64,000 nucleotides of DNA, from positions 35,366 through 99,365 of the forward strand of contig JACAER010000013.1 of NCBI GenBank assembly GCA_013388745.1. Reading direction: 5' to 3'. The stretch comes from Chloroflexota bacterium (GTDB lineage: Bacteria; Chloroflexota; Anaerolineae; Aggregatilineales; Phototrophicaceae). The translations under genes and the position numbers were made by a program. The notes beneath the pieces are model-generated. The model saw nothing but the letters and a program-made list of their open reading frames with translations. It was not told the DNA's origin and did no database searches. This document shows, piece after piece, positions 1 to 12,960 of the stretch; position 1 is the first letter of the stretch; every line of letters starts with the position of its first letter.

Positions 1-486
1 GTTCTCAAATTCCGCGCGTGTGCCAGAGCCGTTTTCGCGGCTCACAACCTCAATGGCCATCTCTGCCCCGCCGACTTCGCGCCAGTTGGTCAGCGTGCCG
101 TCGAAGATCTGGCGCACCTGTTCGCTGCTCAAAGCGCGCACCGGGTTATCCGGGTGGACAATGATCGCGATGCCGTCCTGCCCCACCGGGTAGCCCAACA
201 GCGGGCTGTCCACCGGCAGATGATTGGTCAGGAAATACGGCATTTCCAGCCGCATCACCCGCTCGATCATCGACTGGTAGTTGCCCGCCAGCGTCTCAAA
301 CGTGATATTCGGATGCGTCAGCGCGTAGCTGCTGGTCAGGTCTTGCAGCAGTGGAATGGCGGCCGTTGTGGTGTACAGCCGCAGCGTCGTCACCGGCAGC
401 GCCGGGGTGTTCGCCGGAATCACAGGGCTGCTGCAACTGACCAGCGTGAATGCCACGATTGCCAATGCGCGTTTGGCCTGCTGCAT
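1..486 (-). CDS. Phosphate-type ABC transporter substrate-binding protein (PstS-like), C-terminus cut by window edge
   Basis: Minus-strand reading from ATG at 486 gives MQQAKRALAIVAFTLVSCSSPVIPANTPALPVTTLRLYTTTAAIPLLQDL...LTNWREVGGAEMAIEVVSRENGSGTRAEFEN; lipoprotein signal and the 'NWREVGG...SRENGSGTR' motif typical of PstS-like proteins. Confidence 0.8.
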   Translation of the reverse strand, partial: MQQAKRALAIVAFTLVSCSSPVIPANTPALPVTTLRLYTTTAAIPLLQDLTSSYALTHPNITFETLAGNYQSMIERVMRLEMPYFLTNHLPVDSPLLGYPVGQDGIAIIVHPDNPVRALSSEQVRQIFDGTLTNWREVGGAEMAIEVVSRENGSGTRAEFEN

Positions 487-575
487 CGTCTATCCCCGCA
501 TACAGGCCTGCTGCATTCCAATGTTCAATGGGGTTTTCAAAATGTCTCTTTCTCTTTTCCCGTTCGAGTTTTGCC

Positions 576-4323
<3,748 letters not shown>

Positions 4324-4527
4324 GCCCTCGCTTTGCCGCCTTGACCGCGCTCGACCCATTCGAGGGCGTGTGGCACGCGCCAATGCGCTTGAATGGCTGT
4401 GTCCACGACAATCCGGTCAACTGGGCAGATTTCAGCGGGGAAAATCCGGCAGCACACGCAGCGGGTTGAACGTCTGGCGCTTTCGTTAATGGCAGCGCAT
4501 GAAAATTCTGGTCAGGCTATCCGCCCC

Positions 4528-5199
4528 CTAGCCCAACAGGGCGCGCACCTGTTCCGCCAGCGTCGCATACGCTGTCCCGAACGAGAAACGCCGCACCAAC
4601 TGGCCTTCTTCGTCAATCAAAAATGTCGCTACTGTATGGGTGATGGTATATTCCAGCGCCGAATCGACCGCTGTCCGCACCACCGTCAGTCCAACCGCAT
4701 CTCCGATCGCCTGAACGTCGGCCTCCGGCCCGGTGAGCGCGATAAAACTGCTGTCGAAGCGCGCCATAAACGACGTCAGCACCTCCGGCGTGTCCCGGCT
4801 GCCATCCACGCTGATAAACACGAAGGCCACGCGGCTGGCCTCCGGCCCCAACGCCGCCTTCACCCGCGTGAAATCGTAGAGCGTCGTCGGGCAAAAATCC
4901 GGGCAGTGCGTAAAGCCGAAGAACAGCAGAACCACCTGCCCGCGCAAACTGCTGAAGGTAAACGGCTGCCCCTGCTGGTCGGTCAGCGTAAAATCCGCGA
5001 TCGCCAGCGGCGGATCGACTACCGTTCCTGCGTACTCATCTTCGCTGCCGCTTTCCACAATCACCGCCGCGTTGGGCTGGTTCGCCATACGCACCACATC
5101 CAGCGCCGCGTAGAGCGCAAACGCGATCAGGCCCGTCAGCAGCGTGCCCAACAGCAGCAAAGTCGCTGTGTTAGGCGCGTTCCCTTTTTGCTGCGCCAC
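4528..5199 (-). CDS. SCO1/SenC family protein
   Basis: N-terminal TM segment, FTLTDQQGQPFTFSSLRGQVVLLFFGFTHCPDFCPTTL (CxxxC copper site), VFISVDGSRDTPEVL. Confidence 0.9.
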   Translation of the reverse strand: MAQQKGNAPNTATLLLLGTLLTGLIAFALYAALDVVRMANQPNAAVIVESGSEDEYAGTVVDPPLAIADFTLTDQQGQPFTFSSLRGQVVLLFFGFTHCPDFCPTTLYDFTRVKAALGPEASRVAFVFISVDGSRDTPEVLTSFMARFDSSFIALTGPEADVQAIGDAVGLTVVRTAVDSALEYTITHTVATFLIDEEGQLVRRFSFGTAYATLAEQVRALLG

Positions 5200-5415
5200 A
5201 ATCCCTGCTCCTCATACTTTGCCTGCTTCGCCCCCGAAGCTCGCCACTGACGGGGAGGCCGGGGAGCGCTTTCCGCACCCCATCATACCACACCTGGTTA
5301 AAAGCGGGCTGGTCATCCGTGAATTTTTCGTGACGAAAGTCACAAGTTCATTGTCGTGTAGGCCGTGCCGTGTTATAGTTGCCCTGCCTTTATAGCCGTA
5401 AGGAGCCACTTTATC

Positions 5416-5829
5416 ATGATGCGCACCTTCCAGACTCTCAACCAATTCAACTTCGACGCCGACAGCGGCATTCTTTACCTGTCCGCCAGCCAGCCTAACG
5501 ATCCGGCTTCGCTGATGGCTCTGAAGCAAGAAGGCAGTTACGTCAATATCTCGGTTATTCACGGCCCGATCGAAATTGCGCTGCGCCCGCGCTTGCAGGA
5601 ACTTCAGCGTGTGTTAGCGCGTCTTAAAGCCGTCGAAGGTATGCAGACCGCGCGCCAGGTCGGCACCGGGCAGGCGTTTCTCGCGCTGGGGCTGGGCACC
5701 GATGGACAGCTTTTGCTGCGCCCGACGATTGTCGCCGACGCGGCCGGCCACCTGATGTTCAACATCGCCCTGACCGACGCGGTGCGTGCCCGGTTGTTCG
5801 AATGGCTGGCCGTATCGTCAGAAGCCTGA
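5416..5829 (+). CDS. Hypothetical protein
   Basis: ORF starting MMRTFQTLNQFNFDADSGILYLSASQ; no family recognised. Confidence 0.65.
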   Translation: MMRTFQTLNQFNFDADSGILYLSASQPNDPASLMALKQEGSYVNISVIHGPIEIALRPRLQELQRVLARLKAVEGMQTARQVGTGQAFLALGLGTDGQLLLRPTIVADAAGHLMFNIALTDAVRARLFEWLAVSSEA

Positions 5830-5999
5830 TGCAGACCGCCGTATGGTTTGCGCCAAGTTTGAAAATGATGGTAAACTGGATAACACCGTTGGGAAAACTT
5901 TACGATTATCTATCCGGTTTGCGTGTAAGCTTAAGATAGTCAAAAACTTAAAATCTCATTGTCATCTCAATGCAGCACCGCAATTTTGGAGGCGTGTGG

Positions 6000-6383
6000 A
6001 TGAAGAAACACATTCTGGTCGTGGACGATGAAATCGGCGCGCTTACGCTGATCGGCATTATGCTGGAGCGCGGCGGCTTCGGTGTCCTCAAGGCGAAAGA
6101 CGCGCAAGCCGCGCTCTCAGTGCTGGAGCAAAACACGCCCGACCTGATTATTCTGGATGTCATGATGCCCGGCATGGACGGCATTGAACTGTGTGAGCGC
6201 ATCCGCCGGCGCAGCGATACGCTGGAAACACCCGTGCTGATTCTCTCGGCGCGCGGGGATGCCGAAAGCGTGATGCGCGGCATGGAAGCCGGCGCCAACG
6301 ACTACCTGCCCAAACCGATCCTGCATCATGATCTGGTCGCCAAAGTCCGCATGATGCTCTCGCAAACCAGCGAAGCGCAGTGA
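6000..6383 (+). CDS. Single-domain response regulator (CheY-like)
   Basis: MKKHILVVDDEIGALTLIGIMLERGGF...LIILDVMMPGMDGIEL...PVLILSARGD...DYLPKPI; SD-like 'ggagg' upstream. Confidence 0.92.
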   Translation: MKKHILVVDDEIGALTLIGIMLERGGFGVLKAKDAQAALSVLEQNTPDLIILDVMMPGMDGIELCERIRRRSDTLETPVLILSARGDAESVMRGMEAGANDYLPKPILHHDLVAKVRMMLSQTSEAQ

Positions 6384-6407
6384 CTTATCGAAACCTACTT
6401 TATTCAG

Positions 6408-6437
6408 CAAGGGGCACATCCACGCGCCCCTTGTTTT
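6408..6437. terminator. Hairpin CAAGGGGC...GCCCCTTG followed by TTTT
   Basis: Perfect 8-bp arms directly downstream of the response regulator stop. Confidence 0.65.
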
Positions 6438-6448
6438 GATTCCCGTCC

Positions 6449-8860
6449 CTACCCCCCGTACAGCGCCCTGTAAATAGTGTAGTGGCTGTAGATGCGCTGC
6501 ACATAGCCGCGCGTACTGTCGATGGTGATCGTCGTCATAAACAGATCGGGGTCGCCGCCCGAAAGCTCCAGCCAGGCAGCGGCGCGCCCCGGCCCGGCGT
6601 TGTAGCCCGCCAGCGCCGCCATCGCGTTGCCGCCGAAGCGCTCCAACTGCTCGTCCAGATAAAACGCGCCGAATTCCACCGCTGCATACGGGCGGAACAA
6701 ATCGCTGTGCTGGTAATTCGGCCAATTCAGTTCCGACGCGATGTATTCGCCCGTGCTGGGGATGACCTGCATCAGGCCGATTTCGCCCGCCGCCGCCGTG
6801 GCTGTCGCGTCAAACAGGCTTTCCTGGCGGATGAGCGCGAACATCAGCAGCGGGTCAATGCCGCGCCGCTGCGCCGCGTCCAGCACAATGTCACGGTAGT
6901 AGGTGGGGTAGCGCATGCGCGCGATATAGGTTGGCGCATTCAGTGTGCTGATATTGGCTGCGCGCAGCACATTGGCCGCCCCCGTGATCGACGGCGCATA
7001 GGCGCCAATCGCCCGGAAGATAATCGCCAGTTGGTAGCTCGCCAGCCCATCGTTCTGATACACTTCCAGCATGTCGTAAAATTCGGTTTCGGCCTCGTTA
7101 AAGTGCCCCATCGTCCACAATTCGCGTCCGCGCACCATACGCGCGTCGTTTTCCAGCGCCGCAGACAGCGGCCACAGCGCGCCTTCCTGCGTCACCGCAA
7201 AGGCGCTGCGCAGCCAGTTTTCCGCTTCGGTCAACTGCGCCAGTTCGTCGAATTCAAACACATAGGTGGCAGGCGGCTGAAACGGCTGCACGCCGCTGGT
7301 GATGTCTCTTGCGCGCGCGCCGAAATAACTGTCAGGCGCGGCCTGCGCCGCCAGATCAAACGCCCGCTGCGCGGTCGCGCCGTCGCCGCGCATCTGCGCC
7401 AGCCGCCCCACCCACAGATAGGCCGCCGCCTGATCTTCGCCGGTCGTGCTGGTCGCCAGCCGCGCGAACAGCGTTTCTGCCGCCAGCGTCTCGCCGGCGT
7501 TGACCGCTGCCGACGCCGCGATAAACAGGCCGCTGCGCGCCTGTTCGCTGCTGGGATAGGTGTCGGCCAGCCGTTCAAAAATCACGCGCCCCTGCGCCGG
7601 GTCGTCATTCGTGCTGTATAAATACCCTGCGCGCCATAAGGCCTCCGCCGCCGTCTCCGCCAGATAGCCGTAGTTGTCGGCGATAAACAAATACTGGCGG
7701 ATCGCGCCGGGGATGTCGTTGCTCAAAAAGCGCGTGCGTCCCTGTTCCAGCAGCGCCTCGCCGAACAACGGATCGTTGGGGTACTGACTGATGACTGTCT
7801 GGAAGGCCGTTAGGGCCGCCGCCGCGTTGCCGATCTCGCGGTAGGCGCGCCCCAGCAGCATATACATCTGCGCCGGGATAGCCGCCAACTGCATTTGTGT
7901 CCCATACGTCGAAAAAGCTTCGATCGCCAGCTCATAATCACCGTAGTAGTAGGCTGCCGTGCCGCGCGCGTAATTGTCCAGATCAACGCCGCTGTTGTCC
8001 AACACCTGCATTGCCAGATACGCCTGCTGCGTCTGTTGATAATCGTCGAAAACACGCCGCATTCGCGCCAGCCCGCCCTGCGTGTCGCCGCCCGCGATTT
8101 GCGCTTGCGCCGCAGCATACTCAATCGCCGCGCGATACGGTTCGTTGCGGGCGACGGCCAGGATCGCGTCATACTGTGCCACAGCCTGCCCGGCCTGCCC
8201 GCTGTTCAGATAGACTTGCGCCGTTTTTTCGCGCAGTTGCAGCAGCGGCACAAGCGTGCGACTGCCGGCGATAGCCTGCTCATAGCTCGCCAGCGCGTTG
8301 GCGGTCTCGCCCAGCGCCAGCAGCGCGTCGGCGATACCCTCGTGCGCGTAGCTGTCGATCAAGCCAGGACGCAGCGTTAAATAGGTGTTGTAGTCATTGA
8401 TGGCGTCGTTCCACATCGACAGGCCCATATAGGCATCGGCGCGCATATAGTAGGCCTGCGCCGCGCGCGGGTCCTGCGGGAACAGCGTAATCAGCGTTGT
8501 CAGCGCGTTGACCGCTTCGGTGAACAGGCCTTCGCGCAGCGCCGCCTGCGCCAATCCCAGCGCCGCCTGCGCCCGCAAATCCGCGGGCACACTGTCGCCC
8601 TGCGCTATGATGATCTGATAGGTATTGACCGCGCGCTCAAAATAGCCGTCGAGCAGCGCGCGATTCGCCAATTGCAGCGCGATGTCCGGCGGTGTGGTGG
8701 GCGTTGGGACAGGTGTCTCGGTCGGCGGCGGCGTGTTGGTCGCGGCAGCCACAATCACGGCGCTGCTGCCGTCAGAGGTGACAACCACATAAATCACTTC
8801 CGGCTGCTCCGGCGCGCAGGCCGCCAGCAGGAGCAGAAGCACAAGCATGAGTTTCTTCAT
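6449..8860 (-). CDS. Lipoprotein TPR-repeat lytic transglycosylase (Slt-like)
   Basis: Lipobox LLLLLAACAP, many TPR-like repeats, C-terminal SLT domain MFALIRQESLFDATATAAAGEIGLMQVIPSTGEYIA...LAGYNAGPGRAAAW; start chosen at MKKLMLV. Confidence 0.9.
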   Translation of the reverse strand: MKKLMLVLLLLLAACAPEQPEVIYVVVTSDGSSAVIVAAATNTPPPTETPVPTPTTPPDIALQLANRALLDGYFERAVNTYQIIIAQGDSVPADLRAQAALGLAQAALREGLFTEAVNALTTLITLFPQDPRAAQAYYMRADAYMGLSMWNDAINDYNTYLTLRPGLIDSYAHEGIADALLALGETANALASYEQAIAGSRTLVPLLQLREKTAQVYLNSGQAGQAVAQYDAILAVARNEPYRAAIEYAAAQAQIAGGDTQGGLARMRRVFDDYQQTQQAYLAMQVLDNSGVDLDNYARGTAAYYYGDYELAIEAFSTYGTQMQLAAIPAQMYMLLGRAYREIGNAAAALTAFQTVISQYPNDPLFGEALLEQGRTRFLSNDIPGAIRQYLFIADNYGYLAETAAEALWRAGYLYSTNDDPAQGRVIFERLADTYPSSEQARSGLFIAASAAVNAGETLAAETLFARLATSTTGEDQAAAYLWVGRLAQMRGDGATAQRAFDLAAQAAPDSYFGARARDITSGVQPFQPPATYVFEFDELAQLTEAENWLRSAFAVTQEGALWPLSAALENDARMVRGRELWTMGHFNEAETEFYDMLEVYQNDGLASYQLAIIFRAIGAYAPSITGAANVLRAANISTLNAPTYIARMRYPTYYRDIVLDAAQRRGIDPLLMFALIRQESLFDATATAAAGEIGLMQVIPSTGEYIASELNWPNYQHSDLFRPYAAVEFGAFYLDEQLERFGGNAMAALAGYNAGPGRAAAWLELSGGDPDLFMTTITIDSTRGYVQRIYSHYTIYRALYGG

Positions 8861-8877
8861 AAGCATCAGGGGAAAAT

Positions 8878-9369
8878 TCATGGACGGTAGGGTTCCAGCG
8901 GCTTTTGGCACTCCCGGCACGTTTGCACGCTGGCGGCATACGTCAGGCTGCACGCCGGGCAATAGTGCCGCGCCGTGCCGATCGCGCTGTCGATGGCCTT
9001 GCGCGCGGTCTCCAGTTCCAGCCCGGCGGCGGTCAGATCGCGGATCATATACTCTACGGGTATGCCGTGTTCCAGCCGGGCCGCCAGCGTGTTCAACATC
9101 TCGGCGAGTGTGGTCGGCTTATTTTTCAGCTTCATATCCAGCACAGACGGCTCGAACATACCGCCGCACACCCCGCATTCCACGAATTCGCCTATGTCGC
9201 CCATCGGCAAAATCGGGATAAAGTAGATCGTGAAATAGCGTGTGCCCTGCTGGCGCAGATAGGGGCGCGTCGTCTGGCAGCGCGGACAGTAAAACTGGCC
9301 GCTGCCTAACGTTTTTTTCCTGACCTTTGTGCCGAAGAAGATAATCATCACGCCCTCGCTGGTGTTCAT
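8878..9369 (-). CDS. Zinc-ribbon domain protein
   Basis: FYCPRCQ...VECGVCGGMFEP and C-terminal YCPACSL...CRECQKPL, paired CxxC knuckles. Confidence 0.7.
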   Translation of the reverse strand: MNTSEGVMIIFFGTKVRKKTLGSGQFYCPRCQTTRPYLRQQGTRYFTIYFIPILPMGDIGEFVECGVCGGMFEPSVLDMKLKNKPTTLAEMLNTLAARLEHGIPVEYMIRDLTAAGLELETARKAIDSAIGTARHYCPACSLTYAASVQTCRECQKPLEPYRP

Positions 9370-9412
9370 TATGAACGCTGCGTCGGGCGGAGTCAACCGT
9401 CCACAGCCGACG

Positions 9413-9880
9413 CTACCCCGACGGTGGTGTTAACTCCCCCGCCAGCCAGGGCATCCCATAGCCCACCGCCAGATGTCCGGCTTCGGCCAATGCGCGCCCC
9501 AGAGTGTCGGTATCGCGGTAGGTCCACCAGTGATCGGCGCTTGGCAGAATCGCCACGCCGAAATCCTGCACCACCAGCGCGCTCAAGGTGCGCCGCGCAT
9601 ACTGGGCGTGCTGGCTGGGCGCGCTGGCGTTGGGGCTGTCGCTGCGAATCAGCGTCACCCGAAAACGCGCGGGCTGTCGCGATGACCATTCAGTATCGCT
9701 GTACACCAGCGCTTGAAATTCGATAAACCCGTAGAGGCCGTCGGCCAGCGCCCTGACAAAGCGCACCTGTCCGGCCGCCCACTGCACCGGCCGTTCTTCC
9801 AGCATATAACCCGCCGCCGCGAAGGCCTGCCCCACGACGGTCAGAAGCACTAAGCGAAAAAATTCCTGCGGCGTTTGCAT
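9413..9880 (-). CDS. Hypothetical protein
   Basis: ORF 155 aa, co-directional with neighbours and abutting the Uma2 gene. Confidence 0.55.
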   Translation of the reverse strand: MQTPQEFFRLVLLTVVGQAFAAAGYMLEERPVQWAAGQVRFVRALADGLYGFIEFQALVYSDTEWSSRQPARFRVTLIRSDSPNASAPSQHAQYARRTLSALVVQDFGVAILPSADHWWTYRDTDTLGRALAEAGHLAVGYGMPWLAGELTPPSG

Positions 9881-10447
9881 CTATTCCAGCGCATCCTGGA
9901 ATACCTCTTTGACGGCCAGCGTGAAGCCCGGCAGCACATCGCGTCCGCTGATCGTTTCATGTTCAAAGAGGATTTCCACGTCCACACCGGGCGCATAAAC
10001 TTCGACAAAACGCTTTTCGGGGAACACCAGAATGGCCAGCCGCACACCATTGGCAGTGTAGTATTTGGCCTTGTCGCGCATCTGGTTGTAGCCGTCGTCC
10101 GGCGATTTCACTTCCACGACCACATCCGGCAGATGCGGCACACTGCCCTGCTTGACCAGTGGGCGCTTCGCCATCGTGAAAGACACATCCGGCAACCTGG
10201 AATTATGCGCGTCTTCTGGCAGCCGGTGGCGCACCTCCACCCCGACACGACCGGCTTTTGTCTGCCGCGCGTAAAGCGTCAGTGCCGTCACGAAGTTAGA
10301 GACGATCAGTCCGTGTTCTTCCGTCGGCAATTTCTCACTGACCGCCCCGTGAATCAGCTCCAGCAGCCGATCTTTGTTCTGTGGCAATGCCAGGAACGCC
10401 TCGAAATCTTCCACCGTCAGCAAGCGCGGCTGCGCGACCATAAACAC
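9881..10447 (-). CDS. Uma2 family (DUF820) PD-(D/E)XK endonuclease-like protein
   Basis: MTVEDFEAFLALPQNKDRLLELIHGAVSEKLPTEEHG...RLPDVSFTM...PDVVVEVKSPDDGYNQMRDKAKYYTANGVRLAILVFPEKR. Confidence 0.88.
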   Translation of the reverse strand: MFMVAQPRLLTVEDFEAFLALPQNKDRLLELIHGAVSEKLPTEEHGLIVSNFVTALTLYARQTKAGRVGVEVRHRLPEDAHNSRLPDVSFTMAKRPLVKQGSVPHLPDVVVEVKSPDDGYNQMRDKAKYYTANGVRLAILVFPEKRFVEVYAPGVDVEILFEHETISGRDVLPGFTLAVKEVFQDALE

Positions 10448-10508
10448 CTCACCACTTCGTCCGACATCCTCATTATACGCGCGATACGCGCCGGGCGGCG
10501 GCGCGGCC

Positions 10509-11735
10509 TTATGTCAGCCCCCACACCAGGCGAAAGCCCTGAAACACGTCGCCGTAGTACGGGCTGAGCCGGTAGCGCGATGCGGTGCGCGCGAAGCTGT
10601 GCAGATTAAACCACGAGCCGCCGCGCACAATGCGCAGGTCTTCGCCTTCGGGGTCGTTGTCCTCCGGGAACACAAAATGGTCGTTCCACTTGGAAAGACA
10701 CCACTCCCACACATTGCCGCTCATGTCCCACACACCAAAGGCGCTCACACCGTCGCTGTAATGCGTTACGGGCGTCGTTTTGGCGATTCCGCTCTCGAAG
10801 GTGTTGCAGCGCTTCTTATCGTAATGCCCACCCCAGGGATACTCGCGTTCGTCGTCGCCCTGCGCCGCCCGCTGCCACTGCGCTTCTGTCGGCAGCAGCA
10901 GCGACTGTGTGCCCAACTTCGTGCTCAGCCAGCGCGCGAACGCTAATGCCTCGTACCAGTTCACGCCCACTACGGGATGGTTGTCGATATGCCATTTGGG
11001 ACTGTTCCAGCGGATTTCCGGGTTGCACTTATCACCCTTCCACGCCCAACCGGCATTCGTCCAGTAGGCGCGGTTGCTGTAGCCGTCGCTGTTGACAAAT
11101 TTCTCGTACTGCATGTACGTCACCGGATATTTGGAGATCCAGAACGCGCCCACTTCGCAGGTCACACCCTCGATTTTCACCTTGCCCGGCGGCACAAAAC
11201 ACCATTCCAGCAGCGGCAAATTATAGGTCGGCGGCGGCGGCGGGATATAGGCGCGCGGCAGGGTTTCCGTCGCCTTGCCCAACGCGCTGCGAATCGCGTT
11301 CGCCAGTTCAGTCACGTCGGTCTCAAAATGGCGATCGGTCAACTCGACAGCGTGCCGCCGCGCCAGTCGTTTCAGATCGTCCGGCAGTTCGTTGGCCGTC
11401 GGCATTGACGCGCGCCCCACCAGCACCGGAATCACGCGGATATTGCGTTGCAGCGCGCTGGCGATCTCCAGCCGCACATAGTCGTGAGGGTCTTCCAGCC
11501 GCTGGTTGCCGTGACTATCGGCTATCGTGAGCCACTGTCTGCCGATCACCGCCAGCAGCACCTCGCACTCGCCGATGGCGCTTTCGATGGCCTCGACAAA
11601 ATCTTCACCCGGCTCGATCGTGCGCAGATCGCGAAAAATCTCCTGCGGCGAAAAGTGCTGGCACAATAATTTATAGAGAAAATTGACATACCCGCCGCTG
11701 TCGTCCCGGCGGTAACAGATAAACACACGCGGCAT
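10509..11735 (-). CDS. TIR domain - SUMF1/formylglycine-generating-enzyme-fold fusion protein
   Basis: N-term MPRVFICYRRDDSGGYVNFLYKLL...VLLAVIGRQWL...DYVRLEIASALQRNIRVIPVLVGRASMP; C-term FWISKYPVTYMQYEKFV...HPVVGVNWYEALAFARWLSTKLG...YPWGGHYDKKRCNTFESG...GVWDMSGNVWEWC...RIVRGGSWF...GFRLVWG. Confidence 0.92.
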   Translation of the reverse strand: MPRVFICYRRDDSGGYVNFLYKLLCQHFSPQEIFRDLRTIEPGEDFVEAIESAIGECEVLLAVIGRQWLTIADSHGNQRLEDPHDYVRLEIASALQRNIRVIPVLVGRASMPTANELPDDLKRLARRHAVELTDRHFETDVTELANAIRSALGKATETLPRAYIPPPPPTYNLPLLEWCFVPPGKVKIEGVTCEVGAFWISKYPVTYMQYEKFVNSDGYSNRAYWTNAGWAWKGDKCNPEIRWNSPKWHIDNHPVVGVNWYEALAFARWLSTKLGTQSLLLPTEAQWQRAAQGDDEREYPWGGHYDKKRCNTFESGIAKTTPVTHYSDGVSAFGVWDMSGNVWEWCLSKWNDHFVFPEDNDPEGEDLRIVRGGSWFNLHSFARTASRYRLSPYYGDVFQGFRLVWGLT

Positions 11736-11973
11736 AGGTCCCTCGATTCCACAGTGAATCGCATCGGATTATAGCGCTCTTACGCCGCTCAGACAGCTTT
11801 TTGTCTGTCCGATTTCAACTATGACGGTCTATCGAGGCTTTGGGATGAACGATCGTCCCCCTCGGTCTCCGCCAATTGGGAGACCGAGAGTAAAGAGCAT
11901 CAGCGGTGCTTCGCAGGGGAGACAGCGCAATCCGCGCGTCTGCGTCTGCCTGAGGCAGCGGCAAGAGCAGGGA

Positions 11974-12555
11974 CTATTCGCTGCCGCCGTTGGCGCGCAG
12001 CAGGTCGGCAACATCGCTGTAGCCGCGTTCAACGGCCACGCGCAGCGGCGTTTTCTTCTCGAAGTTAGGCATGTTGATGTCGTCGGGATGGTGGCCGATG
12101 AGCCATTCGACCATAAAGCGCTGGTTGAAGGCCACCGCGCCGTGCAGCGCATGGCTGACGAGCGCTTTGTTTTCCACCCCGCCGGCGCCGGCCAGCAGGT
12201 TGCCGATGGCAATATCGCCGCTCATGGCGGCGTGGAACAGCGCGGAAATACCGTGCACGCCGGGGCGCGAAGCCAGATTGGGCGCCATATCGAGATACTC
12301 ATGCACCGTGTCGCTCATGCCCAGCATACAGGCGGCATAAAATGTGAGCGGGGCGCCCTGCGTCAGCAGGTATTCGACAATCGCGCGGTTACCCATATGC
12401 GCGCCGGCGTCCAGCGCCGTCTCCGGGTCGTTTTCGGCCCAGTAGTGCGCGGCATGGAGCAAATGGGGATGAGCGGTCAGCATCGTTTGGACTTTTTCGA
12501 GATCGCTGTGCCCGGCGATCACGAATTCGCGAATCGTTTCCGCTGAAAGGGTCAT
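11974..12555 (-). CDS. Ankyrin-repeat protein
   Basis: Repeated ankyrin-like units (GAHMGNRAIVEYLLTQGAPLTFYAACMLG..., KTPLRVAVERGYSDVADLLRANGG). Confidence 0.85.
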   Translation of the reverse strand: MTLSAETIREFVIAGHSDLEKVQTMLTAHPHLLHAAHYWAENDPETALDAGAHMGNRAIVEYLLTQGAPLTFYAACMLGMSDTVHEYLDMAPNLASRPGVHGISALFHAAMSGDIAIGNLLAGAGGVENKALVSHALHGAVAFNQRFMVEWLIGHHPDDINMPNFEKKTPLRVAVERGYSDVADLLRANGGSE

Positions 12556-12680
12556 TGTAAAAACCTTTCGTGAAAAAATAGGCCTACTATTTAAGTATAT
12601 TCCAATATTTGGGAAAACTTGAAACAAATTCACCCCAGCGTAAAACTGAGTCTAACAGACGCAAATGCGGTCTGCATGCC

Positions 12681-12902
12681 TCAAGCGATAGGCTGCGCGC
12701 GCGCCAGGCCGTAGACGATTACGATCACCAGAGTGCCCAGAATCACCCACGGGCCCAGGAAAAAACCAAGCGCCGCGCCCGCGATCATGATGACACCCAG
12801 AACTTTGGCATCCTGGCCGGTGATCACGCGGTTGCGGCTGATTTTCAGTTCACTGCGCGTCAGCGCCAGCACACCGAAGATGATGAACAGAATTTGCAGC
12901 AT
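12681..12902 (-). CDS. Small membrane protein, hypothetical
   Basis: MLQILFIIFGVLALTRSELKISRNRVITGQDAKVLGVIMIAGAALGFFLGPWVILGTLVIVIVYGLA; three hydrophobic segments. Confidence 0.7.
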   Translation of the reverse strand: MLQILFIIFGVLALTRSELKISRNRVITGQDAKVLGVIMIAGAALGFFLGPWVILGTLVIVIVYGLARAQPIA

Positions 12903-12960
12903 AGTGTCGCCCCTTGCATTGTGATACAGGAGTACGCAGTTTACGTCCCCGATTTTCACA

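Noticed and set aside
10509-11735. TIR-SUMF1 as a diversity-generating retroelement target (C-type-lectin-like fold)
   Set aside because: No reverse transcriptase ORF or template repeat seen in the window, and no adenine-biased near-repeat noticed.
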